Part shown: positions 1-8,977 of the stretch, one piece after another
Layout: each line of letters opens with the position of its first letter
Position numbering within the stretch: position 1 is the stretch's first letter
Made by a program: the position numbers and the translations under genes
The notes under the pieces: model-generated
Database searches by the model: none
What the model was told of the DNA's origin: nothing
Seen by the model: the letters and a program-made list of their open reading frames with translations, nothing else
NCBI GenBank assembly: GCA_007115975.1
Contig: SKJJ01000169.1
Location: forward strand, 1-50,557
Origin: Chitinispirillum sp.
GTDB taxonomy: Bacteria; Fibrobacterota; Chitinivibrionia; Chitinivibrionales; Chitinispirillaceae
Direction: 5' to 3'
Length of the DNA: 50,557 nt

Positions 1-956
1 ACCACCTCTTTTTCGATTTTTATCACTTCACCGATACGCCCGTTAAAGAAGAGTTTATCTGAAGATGAGTCGTTTTTCAGAAACATCACCTGCGCACCTT
101 TTTTCAGCGTAAGCTCAGAATCTGCAGGGTAGGAGTGTTCGGGAAAATCACCCTCAACCCGTGCTTTAAAGCTGAAGGGTTTCTCCTTTATACTCTTCAT
201 CCGCTCGTCATTGATACGAACCGCCTGGTAATTATGGGTGGTGAGAATTATTCCCCCCTGAGGATCAAGGGATGCATCAGGGCGATATCTTTTGTTAATG
301 TCAGTCAAAGTACTGTCGATATTATTTGCGTTACGGATATCATTGAGCAGATCGATAAACTCCTGATCACTCTGACGGTAGATCTTTTTAAGCTCAATGG
401 TGATGTAGCTTGATTTTTTCAGAGCGTTACTGCCGAAAAAAAAAGGGGTGTCGTAATGATCCCTGAGGATATCCCACTCATCATTCTTAACAACCGGAGC
501 AAGCTGCTGCAAATCCCCGATCATCAGAAGCTGCACGCCTCCAAACGGCTTGTTGCGGTCGCGCCACCGCCTCAGCACCTCATCTATTCCATCCAGAAGA
601 TCTGCTCTCACCATACTGATCTCATCTATTACCACAAGGTCAAGGCTGCGGATGATATTGAGTTTTTCGCGGCTGAATCTTCGAAATTTGTTGAGAGTCC
701 CCTCCCCTTTTGTACCGGGAATCTGGGGGCCAAACGGCATCTGAAAAAAGGAGTGAATCGTAACACCGCCCGCATTGATAGCAGCCACCCCGGTAGGAGC
801 AAGCACAACCATCCGTTTTGGTGATTTCTCCTTTAGATTGCGCAGAAATGTAGTCTTGCCGGTACCGGCTTTTCCGGTAAGAAAGATGTTTTCGCCGGTG
901 TTTTCCAGAAAACTGTAAGCAAGTCTGAGTTCGGGATTATCGGATGAAGTGTACAT
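1..956 (-). CDS. Pif1-like superfamily 1 helicase (partial, C-terminus outside window)
   Basis: The reverse strand is open from an ATG at 956 to the window edge (318 codons plus two bases). An AGGAG site lies about 10 nt upstream of the ATG. The protein begins MYTSSDNPEL and has a Walker A motif GKAGTGKTT near residue 28. A Walker B/DEIS motif (VVIDEISM) and a GDLQQLAPV motif follow. This order is typical of Pif1/RecD2-like ATP-dependent 5'-3' DNA helicases, which often carry C-terminal HRDC or UvrD_C2 parts that would lie outside the window. Family assignment rests on these helicase motifs. Its role in repair or recombination is inferred. The divergent neighbour is the KaiC-like gene. Confidence 0.88.
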   Translation of the reverse strand, partial: MYTSSDNPELRLAYSFLENTGENIFLTGKAGTGKTTFLRNLKEKSPKRMVVLAPTGVAAINAGGVTIHSFFQMPFGPQIPGTKGEGTLNKFRRFSREKLNIIRSLDLVVIDEISMVRADLLDGIDEVLRRWRDRNKPFGGVQLLMIGDLQQLAPVVKNDEWDILRDHYDTPFFFGSNALKKSSYITIELKKIYRQSDQEFIDLLNDIRNANNIDSTLTDINKRYRPDASLDPQGGIILTTHNYQAVRINDERMKSIKEKPFSFKARVEGDFPEHSYPADSELTLKKGAQVMFLKNDSSSDKLFFNGRIGEVIKIEKEV

Positions 957-1364
957 GTTTTTTTTCTCCTGAGGATGTCTACAGACCAGTTTTTACGGAT
1001 TTTTGGAAGACGATACCAGAAAAGAGAGATAGGAGAATTGTCCGGTAGAGATACGGTAAAAATTTTTGAATCTGGTGTAAAATATAGTTTTTTTCTCACG
1101 GGGGATGAGATGGTTTTTTTTCGCAGCTGGTATAGGGCAGTGATTGCCACTTTATATTGTCCCCACATTTTCAATTGGCTGAAAAGTTGCTTTTACCACT
1201 GTTATCTGCCAGGCTTAAGGTGATCAGGGGAGACACAAAGTTTTTCCCAGGTGAGGTTACAATTGTGACGGTTTACTATATTATTGAGTTAAAACATTTT
1301 CTTATATCCATCTTTTATGATCTTTAAAAGTATTTAGCATTATAATTCATAAGGAGAGAGCATC
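957..1364. other. Intergenic region between helicase and KaiC-like gene
   Basis: This is about 400 bp between divergent genes, so promoters for both should lie here. The part near 1260-1340 is AT-rich, with TATATT-like hexamers, but I could not pair a -10 with a well-spaced -35. An 82-codon frame at 975-1223 has no ribosome site and no recognisable features, so I do not call it a gene. Confidence 0.5.
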
Positions 1365-2846
1365 ATGGCAGACCTTACCGAATTATTTGAATCCGGTATT
1401 CCGGGTCTTGACGGGATTCTTCAGGGCGGTATACCGCAAAACCAGATGTATGGTATTTATGGTACAAGCGGTAGTGGAAAGACCACTCTATCGCTTCAGT
1501 TCCTGCTTGAGGGAGCAAAAAAAGGGGAACGCTGTCTTTATATCTGCACCTCAGAGACAGAGTTTGAAATTAAGCGGATTGCCAGGTCTCACGGCTGGTC
1601 ACTTGAGGGGGTGCAAATCAATCACATCTCCACTCATGTGGGTGAAAAATCGGGGCCGGGCCAAACGATGCTGTATCCTGTTGAGATCGAGCTGCCCCAG
1701 ATTGTAGAAAAACTGATCAATCTGATAAATGAGTATGATCCTCAGAGAGTGGTGATTGACTCCCTGAGCGAAATCAGGTTGCTTGCAAGGGAAAAAAGCT
1801 GGTATCAACGTCAACTAATGATGCTGAAGAATTTTCTGGAACCCCGTTCCTGCACAGCTTTTCTGACCGATACGGTAGGGGAAGAGAATACTGTTCTAAA
1901 AACCATTGTGCACGGGGTAATCGAGATGAGCAGGACCGAACCTCTCTACGGACCGGAACGTCGTCGTATCCGTATCGAAAAAATGCGCGGGCACTCATTT
2001 ATCTCCGGATATCACGACTATAAAATCGTTAAAGGCGGCATACAGGTATTTCCCCGTTTGATTTCATCCAAGTTTGTCAGAAAGTTCAAGCAGGAAACCA
2101 TTACCAGTGGAATTGCTGAATTCGACCAGCTTCTGGGTGGTGGCATTGAGCGTGGCACCTGCACTCTTCTTCAGGGGCCTGCCGGTACCGGCAAGTCTGC
2201 TCTTGCATCGCAATTTGCATTAGCTGCTGCACTGCGCAATGAACGCACTATCGTATTCTGTTTTGATGAACGTATTTCCACTTTTACCCAACGGGCCAGA
2301 AGTCTTGGTATGGAAATAGACACATGCATCAATGACGGGCGCATTATAGTAAAACAGATCGACCCGGCAGAACTTACTGCTGGTGAATTCAGTGATATCG
2401 TTGCTAAAACAGTTGTCGATAATGATATCTCTCTTCTCGTTATCGACAGTCTCAATGGGTACTCCTATGCGCTCACCGATGAGCATTTCCTTTCGGTGCA
2501 CATTCATGAACTCTCAAGTTTTCTCAGTATTCAGGGAGTAGCCACTTTTTTAACCATGTCCCACTATACCGGCTTTGGATTGAGTGTTGCAGAGCCATCA
2601 TTTGAAGTCTCCTATGTGTCAGATACAGTTGTCAACCTTGGCTATTTTGAATACCGGGGCCAGGTACACAAGGCCTTATCAGTAGTAAAAAAGCGTTATG
2701 GTGATCACGAACGCACCATCAGGGAAATGTACATGGATTCAAATGGTGTGCATGTTGGCCCGGTTCTAAGAGATTTTGAAGGGATCGGGACCGGAAACCC
2801 ACGTTTTGTCGGCTCCAGTCTGACAAAGGACAATGGAAAGTCCTGA
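1365..2846 (+). CDS. KaiC-family double RecA-like ATPase
   Basis: A 493-residue protein with an AAGGAG site just upstream of its ATG. It has two tandem KaiC/RecA-type ATPase modules. Walker A of the first is GTSGSGKTT (about residue 33) and of the second GPAGTGKSA (about residue 270). Walker B-like segments are RVVIDSLSE and SLLVIDSLN. Length and layout match cyanobacterial KaiC (about 519 residues). The region matching the KaiC phosphosites reads SYVSDT, so the Ser431-like position is kept and the Thr432-like position appears to be Tyr. No kaiA or kaiB is nearby, so this is probably a signalling ATPase working with the overlapping histidine kinase and not a clock. Substrate and partner are unknown. 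Confidence 0.9.
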   Translation: MADLTELFESGIPGLDGILQGGIPQNQMYGIYGTSGSGKTTLSLQFLLEGAKKGERCLYICTSETEFEIKRIARSHGWSLEGVQINHISTHVGEKSGPGQTMLYPVEIELPQIVEKLINLINEYDPQRVVIDSLSEIRLLAREKSWYQRQLMMLKNFLEPRSCTAFLTDTVGEENTVLKTIVHGVIEMSRTEPLYGPERRRIRIEKMRGHSFISGYHDYKIVKGGIQVFPRLISSKFVRKFKQETITSGIAEFDQLLGGGIERGTCTLLQGPAGTGKSALASQFALAAALRNERTIVFCFDERISTFTQRARSLGMEIDTCINDGRIIVKQIDPAELTAGEFSDIVAKTVVDNDISLLVIDSLNGYSYALTDEHFLSVHIHELSSFLSIQGVATFLTMSHYTGFGLSVAEPSFEVSYVSDTVVNLGYFEYRGQVHKALSVVKKRYGDHERTIREMYMDSNGVHVGPVLRDFEGIGTGNPRFVGSSLTKDNGKS

Positions 2847-3990
2847 TATGGAAAATGATTCTACCAGTAAGTACGCTGTGCTTATATTGGCTCCGGTAGG
2901 AGAAGATGGGCCAGTATTGCACAGGACACTCTCCAGAGATGGTTTGAAATGTTGCATTTGCGCTTCCATTGAAGAGTTGTGTCAGGGGATCAGTAATGGT
3001 GCAGGCACTGCGCTCATTGCTGAAGAAACCCTTTCAATGCAAAATATAGGGCAGCTTGTCGGGGTTATTGAGCAACAACCAGAATGGTCCGATTTCCCTC
3101 TCCTTATTATGGCCAGTCAGGGAATTACACCCGACAGGACATGGGCGATTCTCGACAGTACCAAAAAAACCCTCAACGCCAAAATTCTGGACCGGCCAGT
3201 TCTTGCCCGCACACTTCTTACAGCCGTTCGTTCAGCTCTGAGATCGCGCGAATCCCAGTACCGGGTTGCAGAAGAACTGATTCGCCGCAAAGAGACAGAA
3301 ATATCGCTTTTGAGAGTCAATGAGGAACTTGAATCTTTCTCCTACTCTGTCACCCACGATTTGCGCAATCCCCTTCAAATCACCAAAATGTTTGCAGAAA
3401 TTCTATCGAATGAGTGCCAGGAAAGTCTCAATGACGAGTGTCAGGTTTACCTTCACCAGATTCTCTCCGGTACAGTGCGGATGGGTTCCATTATAGAGGA
3501 CATATCGGCACTGACAAAAATTTCCCGTCAGGAGTTGGAACTCATCGAGCTTGACATGAGCGATATGGCCCGTTCGTCTGTGGCTGAGCTTGCTGCAGCT
3601 GATCCTGAACGCACCGTAAGGGTCAAAGTCCAGGATGGCCTTAAAGCAGTTGTGGATCAACGTCTTATAAAAGTTGCACTTGGAAATCTTTTTAGTAATG
3701 CCTGGAAGTACACGGCAAAAGTGAAAGAGCCGCAGATTGAATTTGGTGCCTTTGAAAAGAACGGTAAGAGAGTGTTCTTTGTACGGGACAACGGTGCAGG
3801 ATTTAACATGCAGTACGCTCATAAGCTCTTTGTCGCTTTCAAGCGGCTCCATCCGGATAAGGAATTTAGGGGCACCGGAGTGGGGCTTGCAATAGTGGAG
3901 AGGGCACTAAAACGTCATGGTGGCAAGGTTTGGGCAGAGGGGGAAAAGGATAGAGGGGCCACGTTTTATTTCACCTTGCCAGAGACTTGA
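2833..3990 (+). CDS. Histidine kinase with N-terminal degenerate receiver-like domain
   Basis: A 385-residue soluble protein whose ATG lies 14 bp inside the end of the KaiC-like gene, after an AAAGGA site; a second in-frame ATG is at 2848. Residues about 12-135 look like a receiver fold, but the phospho-acceptor position has Glu (IAEE, about 64-65) where Asp is expected. A coiled linker leads to a HisKA H-box, SVTHDLRNP, with His175. The HATPase region has an N-box (NLFSNAWKY), G1 (DNGAGF) and G2 (GTGVGLAI). No membrane segments are seen. The overlap suggests translational coupling, with the kinase reading out the KaiC-like ATPase. No cognate response regulator is in the window. Confidence 0.9.
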   Translation: MESPDMENDSTSKYAVLILAPVGEDGPVLHRTLSRDGLKCCICASIEELCQGISNGAGTALIAEETLSMQNIGQLVGVIEQQPEWSDFPLLIMASQGITPDRTWAILDSTKKTLNAKILDRPVLARTLLTAVRSALRSRESQYRVAEELIRRKETEISLLRVNEELESFSYSVTHDLRNPLQITKMFAEILSNECQESLNDECQVYLHQILSGTVRMGSIIEDISALTKISRQELELIELDMSDMARSSVAELAAADPERTVRVKVQDGLKAVVDQRLIKVALGNLFSNAWKYTAKVKEPQIEFGAFEKNGKRVFFVRDNGAGFNMQYAHKLFVAFKRLHPDKEFRGTGVGLAIVERALKRHGGKVWAEGEKDRGATFYFTLPET

Positions 3991-4310
3991 TGTTACCCCT
4001 GCCGCCTCACATTTATCCCATCTCATTCAATCCTCTTCGGGTATGAAAATGACAGCTTTGGTCCACGGTTCCCGGGATGTACCGAGGGAGAACCGGCACC
4101 ACCCGTCTCCAGCCCCCCCCTCCTCCCCCCGAAGGCAAGCTTAAAATGCAGCCGAGTCAAGCCTATGGCGACAGCCTCCCTGCCGTACAACTCCTTTAAG
4201 TTTCATTTTTTTTGGGCAGGCAGCGGGGCGCAGAGATCGCACTTTAACTTAATTAACAGTTATGGGACTCAGGGTGCTTACCAAAGAATAATACAATATA
4301 TCCATCCTCC
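3991..4310. other. Intergenic region with C-rich tract and decayed repeat
   Basis: This gap lies between the convergent kinase and cysteine desulfurase genes. It contains runs of C at about 4113-4130. These are followed by a 39-bp segment resembling one at 17681-17719. I see no credible gene. A long forward frame at 4165-4821 lies mostly antisense to the desulfurase. Confidence 0.55.
4125..4163. repeat. Dispersed repeat copy 1 (C-run followed by GAAGGCAAGCTTAAAATGCA)
   Basis: A 39-bp segment matching 17681-17719 at about 31 of 39 positions. Both begin with six C followed by GAA and both contain AATGCAGCCGA. Both copies lie in gene-free DNA, so they are likely remnants of a dispersed element, not coding homology. 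Confidence 0.55.
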
Positions 4311-5444
4311 TCAGTTCAACCCCCTGATTCTCTTTACAACCCTAACCAGGGTTTCTATACACCGGTCGACCTCTTCCATTGTGTTTGAAAATCCAAGAGA
4401 AAACCGGACCGCACATGCTGCATCCTGGTACCGTCTTGCGATAGCAAGCAGTACCGCAGAAGGGTCGATTGATCCTGAGTGGCAGGCTGAACCCCCTGAT
4501 ACACATATCCCCTCCCCATCGAGTGCTGCCACAAGCACCTGGGTCTCTACCCCACAGAATGAGATATTCAGAGTACCCGGAGTTCTTTTTTCGGCATCAC
4601 CATTTCTTATTACATCTTTAATATTGGCAGCGATACCGGAGTATAAATGGTGGGTTAAATTTCTGAGATGCTCAGCTGTTTTTGCGATTGTTGAACAGCT
4701 GATCTCTGCAGCTTCAACAAATCCCAGTATGGCTGGCAGGTTCTGTGTTCCTGGTCTTAGGCGGCGCTCCTGGTACCCGCCACAGAAGAGAGGCTTTGGG
4801 CTTACCCCTTTACGCACATAGAGAGCCCCCACCCCCTTGGGACCATTTACCTTGTGAGAAGAGAGTGAGAGCAGATCGATTTTTGATCTCTCTACATCAA
4901 CAGGTATTTTCCCCAGAGCCTGCACGGCATCACAGTGAAACAACGTCTCTTTTTTGGACAGAAAGTCTCCGATTTGATCTATGGGCTGCAGTGTACCGAT
5001 CTCATTACTGGCAGCCATAACTGAAACCAGGCCGGTGTTATCATTCACTGTATCAAAAAACTCTTCGAGGTTCAGGATCCCTGAACTGTCAACCCCTGCG
5101 ACCCTGCAGACCCTGCCCTTTGCTGCAAGTTGCATGGCAGTTTCAGAGACAGCCGGATGCTCGATGGCAGAGCAGACCATCTCTTTTTTCGGAAATTGAT
5201 CCATTATTCCGGTGATGGCAAGATTGTCCGATTCGGTACCTCCTGAGGTGAAAAAGAGCTCTTCGGGGGTTGCATTTATCAAGTCTGCAAGTCTCTGCCG
5301 TGCACGTTCGAGTTCGGCAAAAGCCATTCTGCCAACACTGTGCACCGAGGAGGGGTTGCCCCAGAAATTTTTTGCAGCACTATCCATCACCTCTTTTGCC
5401 TGTGGGAGAAGAGGGGTTGTAGCATTGTGATCAAAGTAAATCAT
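4311..5444 (-). CDS. Cysteine desulfurase (NifS/IscS family)
   Basis: A 377-residue PLP enzyme that takes sulfur from cysteine as a persulfide for Fe-S cluster assembly or thiolation. The start ATG has an AAAGGAG site 6 nt upstream. It opens with YFDHNATTP. His96 is in IEHPA, the PLP lysine is K198 in SSHKVNGPKG, and the sulfur-carrying Cys321 is in GGSACHSGSIDPS, a class I-like loop. Length is near the family norm. It lies 51 bp downstream of the siroheme decarboxylase gene on the same strand and may end that operon. Supplying clusters to the three radical SAM enzymes upstream is an attractive inference. No scaffold (IscU) is adjacent, so nifS versus iscS cannot be settled. Confidence 0.92.
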   Translation of the reverse strand: MIYFDHNATTPLLPQAKEVMDSAAKNFWGNPSSVHSVGRMAFAELERARQRLADLINATPEELFFTSGGTESDNLAITGIMDQFPKKEMVCSAIEHPAVSETAMQLAAKGRVCRVAGVDSSGILNLEEFFDTVNDNTGLVSVMAASNEIGTLQPIDQIGDFLSKKETLFHCDAVQALGKIPVDVERSKIDLLSLSSHKVNGPKGVGALYVRKGVSPKPLFCGGYQERRLRPGTQNLPAILGFVEAAEISCSTIAKTAEHLRNLTHHLYSGIAANIKDVIRNGDAEKRTPGTLNISFCGVETQVLVAALDGEGICVSGGSACHSGSIDPSAVLLAIARRYQDAACAVRFSLGFSNTMEEVDRCIETLVRVVKRIRGLN

Positions 5445-5495
5445 TTACACTCCTTTTGTATTTCTACTGCTTAGCATATGAGAATCCGGATCATC

Positions 5496-6494
5496 TCAGA
5501 GGAAGTATTGCGTCCTGGATTTTTTCAATTCTCTTAACGTAGGGAGCTCGCAATAATCCATTATGGGTTGATTTTCGGCAATTTTTCTTATTGCATTGCG
5601 GCACTGCCCGATAGAACAACCGTGTATCATAGTATAAATATGGAATGGCCAATTTGTACAGTCTAAACGTTGGTAACAGTGGCTTACCTCTGAAAGTGAC
5701 GCTGCAAAGAAACCCGCTTTTTCGATGTGCTCAGAAGAGACAGACCAGGCAACCAGCACATTTTTAACATACCCCGCTTTTACCGGATTTAAAACAGCAG
5801 CAAATCTTCTTATAATGCCCGCTTTTATATACTTATTTATCTCCGTTATCAAAGCTTCCTGGGACCAGCCCAAAGCCACGGCAGCAGGGTTGAAAGGGTG
5901 TTCTGTTAAGGGGACGTCTCCCTGAATAGCTCTTACAAAATTTTTATTGATTGAAACAACCGTACCCCCGGAGATCTTATCATAGTTTATTGTGCTATTT
6001 TCGGTTTTCAGAGAATATCCCATATGGAGATTTAATCCGATATGAAATGTGCGAACAGCGGGAAGAGATAACCAGTCCGAAACCCCACTGTCTGAAGCCA
6101 GTTCTGTGATTTTTTCTTTCAAGTCTACCGATTTGGGGGCAGTCAGGGTAAACCAGATATTGTAACTGTTTTCTCTGAGGTAGTTATGGGTTATACCCGG
6201 GAGAACATTGAGTCTGTTGGCGATCTGCTCTATTTGGTTGTTTTCAACACGAAAAGCGGCAAGAGTACTATGGTAGCCCATCATTGAGGAGTTAAATATA
6301 GTACCGATGTACCTTATGACCCCTCTTTTTTTTAACCTGAAGATTCGGTGGATCACCTCCGATTCGCTGCAGCCAATTGATTTGGCGATATCGGAAAAAG
6401 GTTCAGGTACAACAGGAAAACCGGACTGCATAACGTAAAGCAACTTTTTGTCTGTCAGATCGAAACAGCGATGATTTTTCTGCGAAAAAGTCAT
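5496..6494 (-). CDS. ahbAB: Siroheme decarboxylase, fused AhbA-AhbB
   Basis: A 332-residue protein made of two consecutive Lrp/AsnC-like halves (about 8-160 and 180-332), each with a winged-helix-like start and an AsnC ligand-type end. The second half ends PTLRELKKSRTQYF, like the AhbA/AhbB/NirDL family tail. In the alternative heme pathway AhbA and AhbB decarboxylate siroheme to 12,18-didecarboxysiroheme. They are often two separate chains of about 150-170 residues, so this is a fusion. Its ATG overlaps the hemL stop by 4 bp (ATGA), indicating coupled translation. The neighbours ahbC, ahbD and hemL support a heme role over a plain Lrp regulator. Confidence 0.9.
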   Translation of the reverse strand: MTFSQKNHRCFDLTDKKLLYVMQSGFPVVPEPFSDIAKSIGCSESEVIHRIFRLKKRGVIRYIGTIFNSSMMGYHSTLAAFRVENNQIEQIANRLNVLPGITHNYLRENSYNIWFTLTAPKSVDLKEKITELASDSGVSDWLSLPAVRTFHIGLNLHMGYSLKTENSTINYDKISGGTVVSINKNFVRAIQGDVPLTEHPFNPAAVALGWSQEALITEINKYIKAGIIRRFAAVLNPVKAGYVKNVLVAWSVSSEHIEKAGFFAASLSEVSHCYQRLDCTNWPFHIYTMIHGCSIGQCRNAIRKIAENQPIMDYCELPTLRELKKSRTQYFL

Positions 6495-7792
6495 TTGCCC
6501 CTAACCGCCTTAAGGGCAGACCTGAACTGATCAATGGAACGGTGGATCTGCTCATCGGTATGAGCATATGAGACAAAAGAAGCTTCAAACTGCGAGGGTG
6601 CGATGTAAACACCTCTTTGGAGCAGTTGATGAAAAAAGGCCGCATATTTCTCTTTGTCGCAGGCAATGACATCACCGTAATCTTTAATCCGCTGAGCATC
6701 TGTAAAAAAAGGTGTGATCATTGAACCGACTCTGTTAACTACTAAAGGCACCTCCGATTCATAGCTTGCAGCGTTGATTCCATCGCAAAGCCGCGCGGAT
6801 TTTTCTTCCATAATTTCATAGAAATTTTCTATACTTTCTATTGTGCGCAACACCGCGATTCCGGCAGCGGTAGCGAGAGGGTTTCCGGAGAGTGTCCCCG
6901 CCTGGTAAATTGGCCCGTTTGGAGAGATTTTTTCCAAAATTTCCCTTTTGCCTCCATACGCACCAACTGGCAGCCCGCCACCTATAACTTTACCAAAAGT
7001 AGTCATATCCGGTTTGATATGGTAGAGCTGCTGGGCACCACCTCTGGCGATTCTAAACCCGGTCATCACTTCATCAAAAATCAAAAGAGCACCATATTGT
7101 TCGGTTATAGCCCGCAACCCCTCCAGAAAGCCCTTTTCAGGGGGGACAACACCCATATTTCCCGAAACTGGTTCCACAATCACCGCAGCTATATTCCCTC
7201 CATGTTTTTTAAAAAGGGACCAGACAGTATCGAGATCGTTGTACATTGCAACAAGGGTATCTGATGCGGTTGCTTTTGTCACACCAGGACTGTCCGGAAC
7301 GCCAAGGGTTGCAGCGCCTGATCCTGCAGCAATGAGAAAGCTGTCTCCGTGGCCATGATACGACCCCTGGAATTTAACCAGCAGATCCCTTTGGGTATAT
7401 CCTCTTGCCAATCGAAGTGCACTCATGGTTGCTTCCGTTCCGGAATTAACCAATCTGACCGTTTCTACCGATGGAACAAACCTGGTGATAAGTTCTGCCA
7501 GCTCGGTCTCATCCTCTGTTGGGGCGCCAAAACTTGTACCCCTTCGAGCGGCTTTTTGAACTGCTTCAACGACCGCTTCAGAGGTATGCCCCAGAATCAT
7601 CGGTCCCCATGAGCCGACATAATCGATATAGCGGTTTCCATCAATGTCCGTTACATAGGGGCCCTTTGCCGAATGTATAAAGACCGGAGTTCCACCAACG
7701 TTTTTAAAAGAGCGAACTGGTGAGTTGACCCCTCCCGGGATAACACGTGCGGCCCTTGTGAAAGCCTGAGCACTTTTCTCCATACTATTCAT
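6491..7792 (-). CDS. hemL: Glutamate-1-semialdehyde 2,1-aminomutase
   Basis: A PLP enzyme that converts glutamate-1-semialdehyde to 5-aminolevulinate, the entry to tetrapyrroles by the C5 route. I choose the ATG at 7792 (433 residues). It follows AAAGGAG by 5 nt and matches the usual length of about 427, whereas the frame stays open upstream to 7978. It begins MNSMEKSAQAFTRAARVIPGG. The PLP lysine is about K268 in TFGKVIGGGLPVGAYGG. It lies 22 bp after ahbD and overlaps ahbAB by 4 bp, so the first committed precursor step is in the same transcript as the last steps of heme synthesis. Confidence 0.95.
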   Translation of the reverse strand: MNSMEKSAQAFTRAARVIPGGVNSPVRSFKNVGGTPVFIHSAKGPYVTDIDGNRYIDYVGSWGPMILGHTSEAVVEAVQKAARRGTSFGAPTEDETELAELITRFVPSVETVRLVNSGTEATMSALRLARGYTQRDLLVKFQGSYHGHGDSFLIAAGSGAATLGVPDSPGVTKATASDTLVAMYNDLDTVWSLFKKHGGNIAAVIVEPVSGNMGVVPPEKGFLEGLRAITEQYGALLIFDEVMTGFRIARGGAQQLYHIKPDMTTFGKVIGGGLPVGAYGGKREILEKISPNGPIYQAGTLSGNPLATAAGIAVLRTIESIENFYEIMEEKSARLCDGINAASYESEVPLVVNRVGSMITPFFTDAQRIKDYGDVIACDKEKYAAFFHQLLQRGVYIAPSQFEASFVSYAHTDEQIHRSIDQFRSALKAVRGK

Positions 7793-7814
7793 ATACACTC
7801 CTTTACAATGCCGG

Positions 7815-8900
7815 TTATCTTGAGCCAGCCTGTTGGGGTTGGTATAAACAAAAAGGTTCCTCTGAGAAGCAGTTGCCACTAGCGGCAAATGCCCTCGCCC
7901 TGCACCCACCGCACCGTTTCCAGTACTTGCAATATCCACACCGCCCGCCATATTGATCTTTTCTGCGAAGTTGTTCAAAGAAGGGTGAGCTCTCCCAAAC
8001 CGATCTGAAATCCCAGCCGTTTTCCCTTAGCTCCCCGGCACACTCCTGGAGAAATCCACACATCTGCACTCTTCCCCTGTGGGATATAAACGCAAATCCA
8101 TGGCCACCCAAACAACCTCTGGTCATGGTGTCGTGCCCGGTTTTCATCCTCGCACCAACTCCTCTCTGAGCGGCAATTCTGCAATAATGCGGTGCACAGG
8201 TTGGCTTGATCGCAATTTTTGATTCTACATTTTGTGAACAGATCCAGTGTAGAACCTTTTCATACACCGGCGCAGAAAGTCCCATCATCTCCAGACCCTC
8301 AGCCCTGCCCGTTGGCACAAGAAGAAAGGGGTGAAAAGCGACCGCCCCTTCACGCTCTGCTAGTTTCAGAAGACCAGGGAGTTGTTCCACATTGTCGTTG
8401 GTTACGGTTGTATTGACCTGGAATTCCAGTGTAGCCATCCTGGCAGCTTGACACCCCTTCATCACTGCATCGAACGCCCCGCTGAACCCTCTGAACTGAT
8501 CATGAATTTGCGGATCAACCGAATCGATACTCAAACTGATACGCCGTACACCCGCCTTTTTCAATCTGGCAGCAATCTGCACGGTGAGTAGACTGGAGCA
8601 GGTGGCCATGACCATCTTTAATCCAAGAGCTGTGCCGTATTCAATGATGTGAAAGATATCGCAACGAAGCAGCGGCTCGCCACCAGTCAGAATGATAACA
8701 GGATTGCCAAAAGAGGCGATATTCTTCAACACCTCTTCACACTCTGCGGTTGTAAGTTCGCCTGTGTAGGGGCCAGACGACGCAGATGCCCTGCAATGAA
8801 CACAGCTGTAACCACAGCAACGGGTGAGCTCCCAGGCTATAAGACGAATTGTTGGGGCTCGCTGAAGAGGCTGTGCGCCACTCTCCTGAAAATTATTCAT
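7815..8900 (-). CDS. ahbD: Heme b synthase AhbD (radical SAM/SPASM)
   Basis: A radical SAM enzyme of about 361 residues. The first GTG is at 8903 with an ATG directly after it at 8900; GGAG lies 8 nt before the ATG, which I prefer. The N-terminal WELTRCCGYSCVHCRA holds the CX3CX2C cluster motif (C29, C33, C36), followed by LTGGEPLL. A Cys-rich SPASM-like C-terminus (CGYCKYWKRCGGC) suggests auxiliary Fe-S clusters. The WE-TR-C-HCRA signature matches AhbD, which oxidatively decarboxylates Fe-coproporphyrin III to heme b. The adjacent ahbC and siroheme decarboxylase support this. NirJ-like roles in heme d1 synthesis are less likely because nir genes are absent here. Confidence 0.88.
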   Translation of the reverse strand: MNNFQESGAQPLQRAPTIRLIAWELTRCCGYSCVHCRASASSGPYTGELTTAECEEVLKNIASFGNPVIILTGGEPLLRCDIFHIIEYGTALGLKMVMATCSSLLTVQIAARLKKAGVRRISLSIDSVDPQIHDQFRGFSGAFDAVMKGCQAARMATLEFQVNTTVTNDNVEQLPGLLKLAEREGAVAFHPFLLVPTGRAEGLEMMGLSAPVYEKVLHWICSQNVESKIAIKPTCAPHYCRIAAQRGVGARMKTGHDTMTRGCLGGHGFAFISHRGRVQMCGFLQECAGELRENGWDFRSVWESSPFFEQLRRKDQYGGRCGYCKYWKRCGGCRARAFAASGNCFSEEPFCLYQPQQAGSR

Positions 8901-8977
8901 CACCTACGCTCCATTGCTTTTAATATAGGCAAATTTTCACCTGACATATTCTCCCTAAGCATTGCATCCACACCAAC

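Noticed and set aside
975-1223. 82-codon forward frame upstream of the KaiC-like gene
   Set aside because: No ribosome site, no recognisable domain or signal, and it lies in the promoter gap between divergent genes.
1365-2846. Circadian clock kaiC
   Set aside because: No kaiA or kaiB nearby and the Thr432-like phosphosite appears changed; called only as KaiC-family.
4165-4821. 218-codon forward frame
   Set aside because: Its second half is antisense to the cysteine desulfurase, which has clear catalytic motifs and a ribosome site; the translation looks like low-complexity antisense protein.
7793-7978. N-terminal extension of HemL to 7978
   Set aside because: It would overlap the end of ahbD by about 160 bp and add 62 residues not seen in HemL; the ATG at 7792 has an ideal AAAGGAG site.
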